NCBI GenBank assembly: GCA_024693775.1
Contig: JAILKL010000026.1
Span: 1-35,429, forward strand
Reading direction: 5' to 3'
DNA: 35,429 bases
Origin: Pseudobutyrivibrio sp.
GTDB taxonomy: Bacteria; Bacillota; Clostridia; Lachnospirales; Lachnospiraceae
Shown here: positions 8,808 through 17,202 of the stretch, one piece after another
How positions within the stretch are numbered: the stretch's first letter is position 1
Layout: every line of letters begins with the position of its first letter
Notes under the pieces: generated by a model
The model's database searches: none
Told to the model about the DNA's origin: nothing
The model's input: the letters and a program-made list of their open reading frames with translations, nothing else
Made by a program: the position numbers and the translations under genes

Positions 8808-10052
8808 CTATTTTCTGATTTGACCATTTCCATAAATGGTGTATTTATAACTTGTAAGTGCCAAAAGTCCCATTGGGCCTCTAGCATGTAATTTTTGTGT
8901 GCTAATGCCAATCTCGGCACCAAATCCAAACTCAAAGCCATCTGTAAATCTTGTGGAAGCATTTACATAAACACAGGCAGCATCAATGCCATTTAAAAAT
9001 TTTTTGGCATTTGCGTCATCCTTTGTAATAATAGACTCCGAGTGACCTGTATTGTTTTTATTGATATGTGCGATGGCCTCTTCCACAGATGAAACTGTTT
9101 TTACAGAGATAATATAATCTAAATATTCTGTAGCAAAATCCTGCTCTGTAGCTGCCTCAGCGCCCTCCATAAGGGCCTTTGCCTTTTCATCTGCACGAAC
9201 AAGTACCCCGTGCTGTCTCAATCTGTCATTAAGCTTTGGCAAAAGCTCTGCTGCTATATCCTCATGAATAACCAGTGATTCACAGGCATTGCAGACACCA
9301 ATTCTTTGAGTTTTGGCGTTTTCAATAATATCAATAGCCATGTCGATGTCAGCAACATGATCTACATAAATATGACAATTTCCAGAGCCAGTCTCTATTA
9401 CAGGAACTGATGCATTCTCTACAACTGACTTTATTAACCCAGCACCACCTCTAGGTATAAGCACGTCAATATAGCCGTTTAATCTCATAAGCTCCTTTGT
9501 AGACTCTCTAGAAGTATCTTCTATTAAGGTAATAGCATCTACTGGTAGCTTTAATTCTGTTAAGGCGGCTTTGATGGTTTTGACAATGGCCTTGTTTGAT
9601 TCCAAGGCATCACTACCACCCTTTAAAACAACTACATTTCCAGTTTTAAAGCAAAGTCCAAAAACATCGGCAGTAACATTTGGTCTAGCCTCATAGATTA
9701 CTCCTACTACACCAATTGGAACAAGCTTTTTGTTTATCTCTAATCCATTTGGTCGTGTGAATGACTCTGTTATCTGACCAATAGGATCATCTAGCGCTAC
9801 AACCTGACGAAGTCCGTCTGCCATAGATTTAATTCTGTCCTCTGTGAGCTTTAAACGGTCAAGAAGCCCTGGATTAAGGCCCTTTTCTTCACCATTTTTC
9901 ATATCAATAGCATTTGCAGCTATTATGGTTTCGCTGTTTTGCTCAAGCTTGTCAGCTACTAATAAAATAGCTGAATTCTTTTCTTCTGTTGTAAGACCTG
10001 CCACTAAATATTTAGCGTCTTTTGCTTTTGTAGCCAATTCAATAAGTGTCAT
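8808..10052 (-). CDS. proA: Gamma-glutamyl phosphate reductase
   Basis: The second step of proline synthesis: NADPH reduction of glutamyl 5-phosphate to glutamate semialdehyde. Family motifs include [34 protein letters not shown] and the catalytic Cys in [10 protein letters not shown] (about residue 254). I choose the ATG at 10052 because AAAAGGGA sits only one base before the in-frame ATG at 10058 but about 7 bases before the second ATG. The start overlaps the end of the upstream folate gene by 14 bases. proB, which makes its substrate, is in the same operon two genes upstream. Length is 414 residues, normal. Confidence 0.96.
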   Translation of the reverse strand: MTLIELATKAKDAKYLVAGLTTEEKNSAILLVADKLEQNSETIIAANAIDMKNGEEKGLNPGLLDRLKLTEDRIKSMADGLRQVVALDDPIGQITESFTRPNGLEINKKLVPIGVVGVIYEARPNVTADVFGLCFKTGNVVVLKGGSDALESNKAIVKTIKAALTELKLPVDAITLIEDTSRESTKELMRLNGYIDVLIPRGGAGLIKSVVENASVPVIETGSGNCHIYVDHVADIDMAIDIIENAKTQRIGVCNACESLVIHEDIAAELLPKLNDRLRQHGVLVRADEKAKALMEGAEAATEQDFATEYLDYIISVKTVSSVEEAIAHINKNNTGHSESIITKDDANAKKFLNGIDAACVYVNASTRFTDGFEFGFGAEIGISTQKLHARGPMGLLALTSYKYTIYGNGQIRK

Positions 10053-10638
10053 ATTCATTCCCTTTTATAATGCCATTATTAGTTACAATATAGTTCATAG
10101 GTATATCATATGGCTGCCTGTCAATTGACTCTGCCATTTGAATATCAAAGCACACTGCAATCCTTTTAATTTGAGGATTTCTAGCAAAAAATCTATCATA
10201 GAATCCTGCACCATATCCTATTCGATTGCATTTATTATCAAAAATCAATCCTGGTGTGATTGAAATAATATTATCTAAGTTAGTATCTAGCACGGGTAAA
10301 GAATCCTTAGGCTCCATTATATCGTAACTACCCTTGCTAAAATCATTGTTTAGGTCAGAAATTTCATGGAATATAATTTCATGACTCTTTATATAAGAAA
10401 TAGGAAAGAACAATCTCTTTCCTTCTAATAAAAGCTTTTTATATAACGGTAGTAAATTTACCTCACTACCAAAAGGATAAAAACACAAAAAAATATTAGC
10501 CCCTTTAAAATCAGATTCTAAAAGGGCCAAAAGATTATCTGAGATGTTTTGCGACAAATCCTGTATTTGACTTGTAGTAAGAGCATCTCTTATTTGTTTG
10601 TAATGCAAACGTAATTCTTTATTTGCTTTTTCTTCCAT
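10039..10638 (-). CDS. 5-formyltetrahydrofolate cyclo-ligase
   Basis: Converts 5-formyl-THF to 5,10-methenyl-THF using ATP, clearing an inhibitory folate. The signature [10 protein letters not shown] lies at 141-150 and the C-terminal [13 protein letters not shown] block matches the usual HD-x-P-LDYIIT motif. The N-terminus ([17 protein letters not shown]) is typical. Length 199 is normal for the family (YgfA/YqgN). It overlaps the upstream DUF896 gene by 20 bases and the downstream proA start by 14, so translation of the three is probably coupled. The ribosome binding site (AGGCG) is weak. Confidence 0.93.
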   Translation of the reverse strand: MEEKANKELRLHYKQIRDALTTSQIQDLSQNISDNLLALLESDFKGANIFLCFYPFGSEVNLLPLYKKLLLEGKRLFFPISYIKSHEIIFHEISDLNNDFSKGSYDIMEPKDSLPVLDTNLDNIISITPGLIFDNKCNRIGYGAGFYDRFFARNPQIKRIAVCFDIQMAESIDRQPYDIPMNYIVTNNGIIKGNEYDTY

Positions 10639-10840
10639 ACTTTTCGCCTAGATTCTCAACATTTCCATGTTCATCTACAACATCAATATTGTTAAGCTGA
10701 TTTCTAATATTTCCCTTGATAGCAGCAATGTATGCCTGTCTAAGGGAAGCCTGCTCAGCCTTTTCTTCATCAGTCAAGCCAGTAGATTTCTGCTTGTGAT
10801 AAAGTTCATTAATACGTGCAATATCTTTTTCTGTAATCAT
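10619..10840 (-). CDS. DUF896 family small protein (YnzC-like)
   Basis: 73 residues with the DUF896 pattern: ARINELYHKQKSTGLTDEEK (8-27), then ASLRQAYIAAIKGNIRNQL and a short tail. The solved B. subtilis member YnzC is a two-helix hairpin of unknown biochemical role in an SOS-controlled operon. AGAGGA precedes the ATG, and the gene starts 2 bases after the proB stop. No LexA-like site is seen here, so SOS control is not supported. Function is unknown. Confidence 0.85.
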   Translation of the reverse strand: MITEKDIARINELYHKQKSTGLTDEEKAEQASLRQAYIAAIKGNIRNQLNNIDVVDEHGNVENLGEKYGRKSK

Positions 10841-10842
10841 AA

Positions 10843-11676
10843 CTATTCCTCTAACAAATCTAATACATGAACATCATCTCGTTTGTTTGAAACGAAAAGT
10901 GTTCCTTTATCTTTATTTTCGAAAATGCGGTGTATATTACCAATATGATTTCCGTTTGTGATAACCATATCAGCACCGGAGAATGTAGCAATCTGTGCGG
11001 CACGAAGCTTTGCTGTCATACCACCTGTTCCTACATTTGACGAACTATCAGATGAAGCCATCTGAAGAACATCATCTATATTATTTACTACTGGGACAAA
11101 CTCTGCATTTGGATTGCTATTTGGATTGTCCGTATAAAGTCCATCAATATCCGATAAGAGAATCAATGCATCCCCACCTACTAATGCAGTAACAATAGCA
11201 GAAAGAGAATCATTATCACCAAACTGAATCTCATGTGTAGCTACAGTATCATTTTCATTTACAACAGGGATAACCCCGAGATTGAACAATTCCTCAAAAG
11301 TATTTTTGGCATTGAAACGTGACTCAGGATCAACCATGGTCTTTTTAGTAATAAGGACCTGTCCTGCTCTTTGATTGTACTCAGAAAATAGTTTTTGATA
11401 GACAGACATAAGATAAGCCTGACCTATGGAAGCACATGCCTGTTTGGTAGCTAAATCCTTTGGACGCTCTTTGAGGCCAATGGCATATCTACCAACAGCA
11501 ATAGCCCCAGAGGAAACTAGACAGACGTCTTTCCCCTGGGCTCTTAAATCACAAAGCTGGCGCACTAAACGCTCCAGCTTTGTGTAATCTATATTTCCTG
11601 TAGCATCATGTGTAATGGTTGATGAACCGACTTTAACGATAACTCGCTTTTTTTTAGTAAAATCTACTCCGTACAT
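10843..11676 (-). CDS. proB: Glutamate 5-kinase lacking the PUA domain
   Basis: The first and usually feedback-regulated step of proline synthesis: ATP-dependent phosphorylation of glutamate. Amino-acid kinase motifs: VKVGSS (14-19), SSGAIAVG (55-62), NENDTV (140-145), FGDNDSLSA (152-160) and GTGGMTAK (217-224). At 277 residues it ends after the kinase domain; the C-terminal PUA domain of the E. coli enzyme (367 residues) is absent, as in some other bacteria. The GGGAG ribosome binding site is good. A promoter at 11703-11732 makes it the likely head of proB-DUF896-folate-proA-miaB-ruvAB. Confidence 0.96.
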   Translation of the reverse strand: MYGVDFTKKKRVIVKVGSSTITHDATGNIDYTKLERLVRQLCDLRAQGKDVCLVSSGAIAVGRYAIGLKERPKDLATKQACASIGQAYLMSVYQKLFSEYNQRAGQVLITKKTMVDPESRFNAKNTFEELFNLGVIPVVNENDTVATHEIQFGDNDSLSAIVTALVGGDALILLSDIDGLYTDNPNSNPNAEFVPVVNNIDDVLQMASSDSSSNVGTGGMTAKLRAAQIATFSGADMVITNGNHIGNIHRIFENKDKGTLFVSNKRDDVHVLDLLEE

Positions 11677-11702
11677 AGCATTCTCCCGTCATATTCCGAT
11701 TC

Positions 11703-11732
11703 ATCATACCACTACCTGACATACTATTTCAA
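11703..11732 (-). promoter_or_regulatory. Promoter of the proB operon
   Basis: On the minus strand TTGAAA (11727-11732) overlaps the last codons and stop of the upstream flavoprotein gene, and TATGAT (11703-11708) follows after 18 bases with an extended TGG in front. No hairpin terminator is seen between the two genes, so read-through from the rnf operon is also possible. Confidence 0.6.
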
Positions 11733-13490
11733 GTATGAAGAAGCATTCTGTCCTGCGATACGTCCAAATACAACGATATCAGCAATGGCATTACCACCAA
11801 GTCTGTTGGCACCGTGGATACCTCCAGTAACCTCACCTGCAGCATAAAGTCCAGGGATTACATTACCTTCTGTATCAATAACCTCAGCATTAGTGTTAAT
11901 CTTTACACCACCCATGCAGTGATGGATACCAGGTCCAACATTTACTGCATAGTAAGGACCAGAAGAAAGATCTGTCTTTACATCACCAATTGTTCTACCG
12001 AAATCAGGATCTGTGCCATCAGCAACATATCCAGACCATGTATTTACAGTCTCAACGAATGCAGCTGTTGCAGCATCATCAAATTCCATAGCCTTTGCAA
12101 GATCTTCAAGAGTATCACCCTTTACAAGGTAACCACCCTTATCAAGCTTCTGAACTACTGCAGATACATCATACATATCCTGGTTTGCAATTAACCAAAC
12201 GTTTCCGCCTGTCTGCTCAACCTCAGCAGCAGAAACCTCATCTCTTGTACCTGTCTCGTTGTAGAATCTAACACCTTCTCTGTTTACGAGAATAGCGCCA
12301 TCTCCTCTAAGAGCCTCACCAACAAGTGCTCCATCAGAAGGGATAACTGTAGGATGTAACTGAATCTGATCAAGGTCAACAAAATCAGCATTAACATCAC
12401 CAAGGAAATCAATTGCATCACCAGATGCTGTTGTTACGTTTGTAGAGATATATCCCTTAAGGTCTGGTCTATACTCTTCTACACGATCCATGTTTCCACC
12501 GAAACCACCAGTAGCAACAATAACTGCACCAGCGTTTACTGTAACTGAATTTCCAGCAGAACCTGTAGCAAGTACACCACAAGCCTTGCCATTGTCCATG
12601 ATAATATCTGTTACTTCTGTACCTGTAAGTACTTCAATTCCAAGACTATCTAAACGAGAAGAAAGACCATCTACAAGATAGTTACCAACTGGGATGATAT
12701 TTCCCTCTTCATCAACTGGTCTATGTGTACGGTTTGTGCTAAGTCCACCCATTGTAGCAAGTGGTCCATCAAGCTTGATTTCTTCTGAATCAAGCCAATC
12801 AATAGCATCAGAAGTGTTCTCTGCAAGAGTCTGAACAAGCTCCTTGTCATTGATTTCTTTACCAGACTTCATTGTATCCTCTACGAATGAGTCAACAGAA
12901 TCCTCGATTCCCTGCTCCTGCTCATAATGAGTCTCGCAAGCGTTCATACCAGAGCTAGCGCGGCTAGTGTTACCACCAAGGATATCGTTCTTTTCAATAA
13001 GGATAACGCTCTTGCCTTCTTCAGCTGCTGTGATAGCTGCTGTCATACCAGCTCCACCACCACCGACAATAACGATATCTGTGTCTGCCTCATAATCCTC
13101 TGATGCAGATGAAGAAGCGTTTGATCCATCTGCAACGATTCCTGCTGAATCAAGAGCCATACCTACGGCCTGAAGGAAACCATCAGAAGAGAATGTAGCA
13201 CCTGAAATACCATCAATGTTTACATTCTGGCCTTCGATAATCTTTTCCTTAAGTGACTCGATAGCTACACCACCAACTGTAGGTGTTTCAGCATCAGCTG
13301 TGTAAGTGATATCTGTAATAGTATCACCCTCAACAGTAACAGTAACAGCGATTTCTCCTGCGAATCCCTGTGCGGTACCGGTGTACTCACCGCCACCCTT
13401 TGATCCTAAGTTTGCGCCATCTAACCAGCATAAAAATACGATTAGAGCACATACTAAACATGATAAAACTCTTTTAGTAATTGTTTTCAT
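11724..13490 (-). CDS. Exported FMN-binding, fumarate-reductase-like flavoprotein
   Basis: Domains: an N-terminal signal/anchor (about 6-24), an FMN-binding domain with the flavinylation motif DGISGAT (93-99; T99 is the predicted covalent FMN site attached by ApbE), a Ser-rich linker (about 122-132), and a FAD_binding_2 / fumarate reductase domain starting at VIVGGGGAGM (140-149) with E166 for FAD ribose. Catalytic-type residues align with Shewanella flavocytochrome c3: H379 (LHPT), R416 (TRDEVS, the proton donor), H523/H524 (GIHHCMGG) and R563 (ANRLGG). It likely reduces a small unsaturated acid outside the membrane; the substrate is unknown (fumarate, urocanate, acrylate-like and cinnamate-like acids are all used by relatives). 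It lacks haem motifs. It begins 21 bases after rnfB, so it is part of the rnf operon and may receive electrons from Rnf flavins. Confidence 0.85.
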   Translation of the reverse strand: MKTITKRVLSCLVCALIVFLCWLDGANLGSKGGGEYTGTAQGFAGEIAVTVTVEGDTITDITYTADAETPTVGGVAIESLKEKIIEGQNVNIDGISGATFSSDGFLQAVGMALDSAGIVADGSNASSSASEDYEADTDIVIVGGGGAGMTAAITAAEEGKSVILIEKNDILGGNTSRASSGMNACETHYEQEQGIEDSVDSFVEDTMKSGKEINDKELVQTLAENTSDAIDWLDSEEIKLDGPLATMGGLSTNRTHRPVDEEGNIIPVGNYLVDGLSSRLDSLGIEVLTGTEVTDIIMDNGKACGVLATGSAGNSVTVNAGAVIVATGGFGGNMDRVEEYRPDLKGYISTNVTTASGDAIDFLGDVNADFVDLDQIQLHPTVIPSDGALVGEALRGDGAILVNREGVRFYNETGTRDEVSAAEVEQTGGNVWLIANQDMYDVSAVVQKLDKGGYLVKGDTLEDLAKAMEFDDAATAAFVETVNTWSGYVADGTDPDFGRTIGDVKTDLSSGPYYAVNVGPGIHHCMGGVKINTNAEVIDTEGNVIPGLYAAGEVTGGIHGANRLGGNAIADIVVFGRIAGQNASSYLK

Positions 13491-13511
13491 ATACCGTTTC
13501 CTTTCATTTGA

Positions 13512-14303
13512 TTATAGGATGATATGTCTTGGACAAACCTCAGCGCACTTTCCGCAACCAGAGCATTTATCCTGATCTATATGAGCAATAAATCCATCTA
13601 CAGTGATGGCATCGCATTCACATACCTTTTCGCATTTGTGGCAACCAATACAACCTACGCTACAAACGCTCATAACATCCTTTCCCTTGTCATTATTGCG
13701 ACACTGCACAGCATGACTATAATCATAAGGGATAAGCTCGATCAAATGATTTGGACATACAGCAACACATTTGCCACATGCCTTACAAGCTTCCTTGTCA
13801 ACAAGTGCAACACCGTTAACAATATGAATAGCATCAAATGGACAAGCCTTTACGCATGAGCCAAAGCCCATACAGCCATAGCTACATGCCTTTGGTCCGC
13901 CGCCTGGGACATAAGCCATAGCCTGACAATCCTCAACACCAGTGTATTCATACTGCTGAGGTGCATTTTCGCATGTACCATTGCACATAACGAATGCAAC
14001 CTTTCTCTCGCCCTCTTCGGCTTCAACACCCATAATCTCAGAAACCTGAGCTGCTACTGGTGCTCCACCAACTGGACACTGATTACATGGTGCCTCTCCT
14101 TTAGCAATTGCAGCTGCAAGTCCTGAACAACCTGCATAACCGCAGCCACCACAGTTGTTTCCAGGAAGAACACCAAGAATAGCCTCTTCTCTAGGATCAA
14201 CCTCAACCTTAAACTTTTCAGCAGAAAAGCAAAGGAAAAATCCAATAATACATCCGGTAGCGCCAACGATAACAGCTGCCAGTAAAATTCCTGTTATACT
14301 CAT
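13512..14303 (-). CDS. rnfB: Rnf complex subunit B (multi-cluster ferredoxin subunit)
   Basis: Accepts electrons from reduced ferredoxin for the ion-pumping Rnf complex. One N-terminal membrane helix (about 4-26) is followed by the four-Cys domain CGGCGYAGC plus C76 (C51, C54, C59, C76). Several ferredoxin motifs follow: C140/C144/C150/C154, C173/C176/C179/C183, C218/C221/C224/C228 and C247/C250/C253/C257. This Cys-rich clostridial form of 263 residues carries more clusters than E. coli RnfB/RsxB. It has an AAGGAGG ribosome binding site and follows rnfA by 13 bases. Confidence 0.96.
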   Translation of the reverse strand: MSITGILLAAVIVGATGCIIGFFLCFSAEKFKVEVDPREEAILGVLPGNNCGGCGYAGCSGLAAAIAKGEAPCNQCPVGGAPVAAQVSEIMGVEAEEGERKVAFVMCNGTCENAPQQYEYTGVEDCQAMAYVPGGGPKACSYGCMGFGSCVKACPFDAIHIVNGVALVDKEACKACGKCVAVCPNHLIELIPYDYSHAVQCRNNDKGKDVMSVCSVGCIGCHKCEKVCECDAITVDGFIAHIDQDKCSGCGKCAEVCPRHIIL

Positions 14304-14316
14304 TTGTCAGCCCTCC

Positions 14317-14901
14317 TTATATAACACCTGAGAATCCAAGGAAAGCCATAGCCATTAATCCTGCAGTAACAAGAACAATAGCTGAACCCTTGAATGCACT
14401 AGGAATGTCATTGTATTCAATCTTTTCTCTAATACCAGCCATGATGATGATAGCGATTGTGAAACCAACAGATACACCAACACCGTTGATAACGCTCTCT
14501 AAAATATCATAACCGTAAGATACGTTGTTAATTGCAGTACCAAGTACAGCACAGTTTGTTGTGATAAGTGGTAAATACACACCAAGTGACTTGTAAAGTG
14601 ATGGTACTGACTTCTTTAAAAACATCTCTACAAACTGAACAAGTGCAGCAATAACTAAGATAAATACGATAGTCTGCATGTACTCAAAGCCTGTAGGTGC
14701 AAGCACAAATTTGTAAATAAGACTAGTTACAAATGAAGCAATTGTTATAACGAAGATAACGGCTCCACCCATACCAGCTGCAGTCTCAACTCTCTTTGAA
14801 ACTCCAAGGAAAGGACATAATCCAAGGAACTGAGAGAGAACTACGTTATTTACAATAGCTGATGAAACTAAAAGTAATATTAAACCTGTAAAGTAACTCA
14901 T
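14317..14901 (-). CDS. rnfA: Rnf complex subunit A
   Basis: A six-helix membrane subunit of the Rnf ferredoxin:NAD+ oxidoreductase. Two half-helix cysteines, C29 (FLGLCPFLGVS) and C117 (TTNCAVLGTA), are the ones that with RnfE hold an intramembrane [2Fe-2S] cluster in NqrD/E and RnfA/E structures. The GAAGGAGA ribosome binding site is good. At 194 residues the length is standard. Confidence 0.97.
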   Translation of the reverse strand: MSYFTGLILLLVSSAIVNNVVLSQFLGLCPFLGVSKRVETAAGMGGAVIFVITIASFVTSLIYKFVLAPTGFEYMQTIVFILVIAALVQFVEMFLKKSVPSLYKSLGVYLPLITTNCAVLGTAINNVSYGYDILESVINGVGVSVGFTIAIIIMAGIREKIEYNDIPSAFKGSAIVLVTAGLMAMAFLGFSGVI

Positions 14902-14915
14902 GTTATCTCCTTCCC

Positions 14916-15620
14916 TTATTGATTATTGTCAGTTTTATTATCTGATGAACATCCCATAGATGATGGGCAGCTAGCACAATCTCCGCCTAAGCAACCTGAA
15001 GCTGCTGGAAGTGGCTTGCCCTTCTCTTCCATCTTCTTACGAACGACATTCATAACTGCTACTAAGCATGCAAGTACAAAGAATGCACCAGGAGCCATTC
15101 CAAATAATGTGATATGGAAATCATTAAGTGGCTCAATAGTAACATTGAAAATAGAACCGTTTCCTAAGATCTCACGAATAATACCAATAAATGTAAGACC
15201 AATTGTGAAACCTAATCCCATACCAATACCATCGAACATAGATGGAATAATTGGATTCTTGCTAGCGTAGCTCTCTGCACGTCCAAGGATAATACAGTTT
15301 ACTACAATAAGTGGAATGTAGATTCCAAGTGAACTATAAAGGGCAGGAACATATCCCTGCATTAAAAACTGAACAATAGTAACAAAAGAAGCAACTACAA
15401 CGATATACGCTGGCATTCTAACTCTATCAGGGATGATGTTTCTGAGAGCAGAAATCATCATGTTTGAAAGAACTAAAACGACTGTAGTTGAAAGACCCAT
15501 ACCTACACCGTTAATAGCAGATGTAGTAACAGCAAGTGTAGGACACATACCAAGCATAAGTACGAATGTTGGGTTTTCCTTCCAGATACCATTAATTAAA
15601 CGCTCAAAACTCTTATTCAT
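14916..15620 (-). CDS. rnfE: Rnf complex subunit E with Cys-rich C-terminal tail
   Basis: The RnfE/NqrD membrane subunit, partner of RnfA. Cysteines C26 (LGMCPTLAVT) and C109 (VVNCIILGRAES) match the intramembrane cluster ligands. The start is the ATG at 15620, with AGGAGG 8 bases before it; the GTG at 15629 sits on the ribosome binding site and is rejected. It overlaps the end of rnfG by 8 bases. The 234-residue protein ends in a hydrophilic tail with C210, C215, C218 and C224 (GCLGGDCASCPSSMGC), which is absent from E. coli RsxE. A metal or cluster site there is possible but unproven. Confidence 0.96.
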   Translation of the reverse strand: MNKSFERLINGIWKENPTFVLMLGMCPTLAVTTSAINGVGMGLSTTVVLVLSNMMISALRNIIPDRVRMPAYIVVVASFVTIVQFLMQGYVPALYSSLGIYIPLIVVNCIILGRAESYASKNPIIPSMFDGIGMGLGFTIGLTFIGIIREILGNGSIFNVTIEPLNDFHITLFGMAPGAFFVLACLVAVMNVVRKKMEEKGKPLPAASGCLGGDCASCPSSMGCSSDNKTDNNQ

Positions 15621-16236
15621 TTGATGCACCTCCTACTAAAGAATTAAAGTAGGTAACTCCGGCATTAATACCATTTGTAACCGCCTTTGATGTAATAGTA
15701 GCTCCTGAGATAGCATCTACCTCTGAAGATGATGAAGCACCTGTCTTTGTAACAGTGAAGATTTCAGCCTGACGATTCTCAAACTGTGATGAGAATGTAC
15801 CAGCGCCAGTATCCTTGGATTTCATACCAAGACCAGCTGTCTCTGAAATATCTGTAATAGAATATCCGTTGATAATACCATCAGTAGTAATACCAATAGA
15901 GAAGGTGATATCTCCGCCGTAACCAGCAGTTGTAGTAATTGTCATTACATAACCAAGAAGGTTACCAGAAGCATCTACTGCCTCAAAACAATTATCAATT
16001 GAATCATCCTCGTATCCCTCATCCTGTACAAGAGCTGTAGCTGTTGTAGAATCAAATGAATCAACAACCTCAAATGATGCTGCATCTGGGAATACTGTTT
16101 CGTATGCTTCCTGAAGCTCAGCTAGCTGTGCCTTTGCAATAGGAGCCTTTGTGATTTCATATACAAAACCAAGTGCAAAACCAGCAATTACTGTAATGCA
16201 AGTAAGAACCAAAGCGTCTTTAACTAAATTTTTCAT
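15613..16236 (-). CDS. rnfG: Rnf complex subunit G (covalent FMN subunit)
   Basis: An extracytosolic flavin subunit anchored by one helix (about 9-28). The FMN-binding domain ends in DAISGATITS (174-183); T180 is the predicted threonine esterified with FMN. It relays electrons between RnfD and the other subunits. Its ATG shares a base with the rnfD stop (TAATG), which indicates translational coupling. Length is 207 residues. The same type of domain recurs in the flavoprotein gene at the end of the operon. Confidence 0.96.
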   Translation of the reverse strand: MKNLVKDALVLTCITVIAGFALGFVYEITKAPIAKAQLAELQEAYETVFPDAASFEVVDSFDSTTATALVQDEGYEDDSIDNCFEAVDASGNLLGYVMTITTTAGYGGDITFSIGITTDGIINGYSITDISETAGLGMKSKDTGAGTFSSQFENRQAEIFTVTKTGASSSSEVDAISGATITSKAVTNGINAGVTYFNSLVGGASNE

Positions 16237-17186
16237 TAGCCTTCCACCTCCTTTGGTTTCTTTTCTTTAGTAATACCAAATGCTCTAGGCACTGTTACTC
16301 TCTCGATGAGAGGAACTAAGAGGTTACTAAAGATGATTGCATAACTAACACCCTCTGCACTGTTTCCAAAGATTCTGAATAAACCTGTGAGAACGCCAAG
16401 GCATATAGCATATATAACCTTGCCAAGTGGTGTGATAGGTGATGTTACATAATCAGTAGCCATGAAAAATGCACCAAGCATAAGTCCGCCACCGCAAAGG
16501 TGAGCAACAATGTATGATGTATCAAATCCATGTCCTGAGAACAATACGATAAATACAACAAATGTAAGGAGGTAAATACCTGGAATAACTAAATCGATAA
16601 CTCCAAGTAAGATAAGAATAATAGCACCGATAATAATGAAAAGTGCGCTAGTCTCACCGATTGTACCGCCTGTACGACCAATAAGCATATCAAGTGTATT
16701 TACGCTACCGCCTGCCTTTAATGTAGCAAGTGGTGTAGCTGCTGAAACACCATCATAAGTGAAATTAGTCATAGTAGTTGCAAATGAAATAAGGAGGAAA
16801 ACACGACCGCCTAAAGCAGGGTTCATGAAGTTTTGTCCAAGACCTCCGAATAACATCTTTACAACAACGATAGCAAAAACGCTACCTAAAACTGCCTGCC
16901 ACATTGGTAATGTTACAGGTAAATTAAGTGCAAGTAATAATCCAGTAACAGCAGCAGAAAGATCAGTGATTGTACTTTTCTTTCCTATTGCACACTCGAA
17001 TAAATACTCTGACATCACACATGTAGCTACACATTCGATGATAAGAAGCAATGCTCTAAATCCGAAATTGTAAATACCAAAGATAGTTGTTGGCATAAGA
17101 GCAAGAAGCACGTAAAACATGATTCTTCTAGTATCATCCTTTGCTCTAACATGTGGTGATGAAGCAACCTTTAATAAATTACTCAT
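16236..17186 (-). CDS. rnfD: Rnf complex subunit D (covalent FMN, ion channel subunit)
   Basis: An integral membrane subunit related to NqrB, about ten helices, 316 residues. The flavinylation motif is DGVSAAT (145-151), with T151 the predicted covalent FMN site; the usual Gly of SGAT is Ala here. NPALGGRVF (122-130) is conserved. RnfD is thought to form part of the Na+ or H+ path. The coupling ion cannot be read from this sequence. It lies 16 bases after rnfC with an AAGGA ribosome binding site. Confidence 0.96.
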   Translation of the reverse strand: MSNLLKVASSPHVRAKDDTRRIMFYVLLALMPTTIFGIYNFGFRALLLIIECVATCVMSEYLFECAIGKKSTITDLSAAVTGLLLALNLPVTLPMWQAVLGSVFAIVVVKMLFGGLGQNFMNPALGGRVFLLISFATTMTNFTYDGVSAATPLATLKAGGSVNTLDMLIGRTGGTIGETSALFIIIGAIILILLGVIDLVIPGIYLLTFVVFIVLFSGHGFDTSYIVAHLCGGGLMLGAFFMATDYVTSPITPLGKVIYAICLGVLTGLFRIFGNSAEGVSYAIIFSNLLVPLIERVTVPRAFGITKEKKPKEVEG

Positions 17187-17202
17187 TTCACATTAGTCCT
17201 TT

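Noticed and set aside
11814-12194. Plus-strand open frame of 126 codons opposite the flavoprotein
   Set aside because: Lies over the well-supported FAD domain; composition is that of a shadow frame.
15621-15629. GTG start for rnfE at 15629
   Set aside because: It lies on the AGGAGG ribosome binding site itself; the ATG at 15620 has proper spacing.
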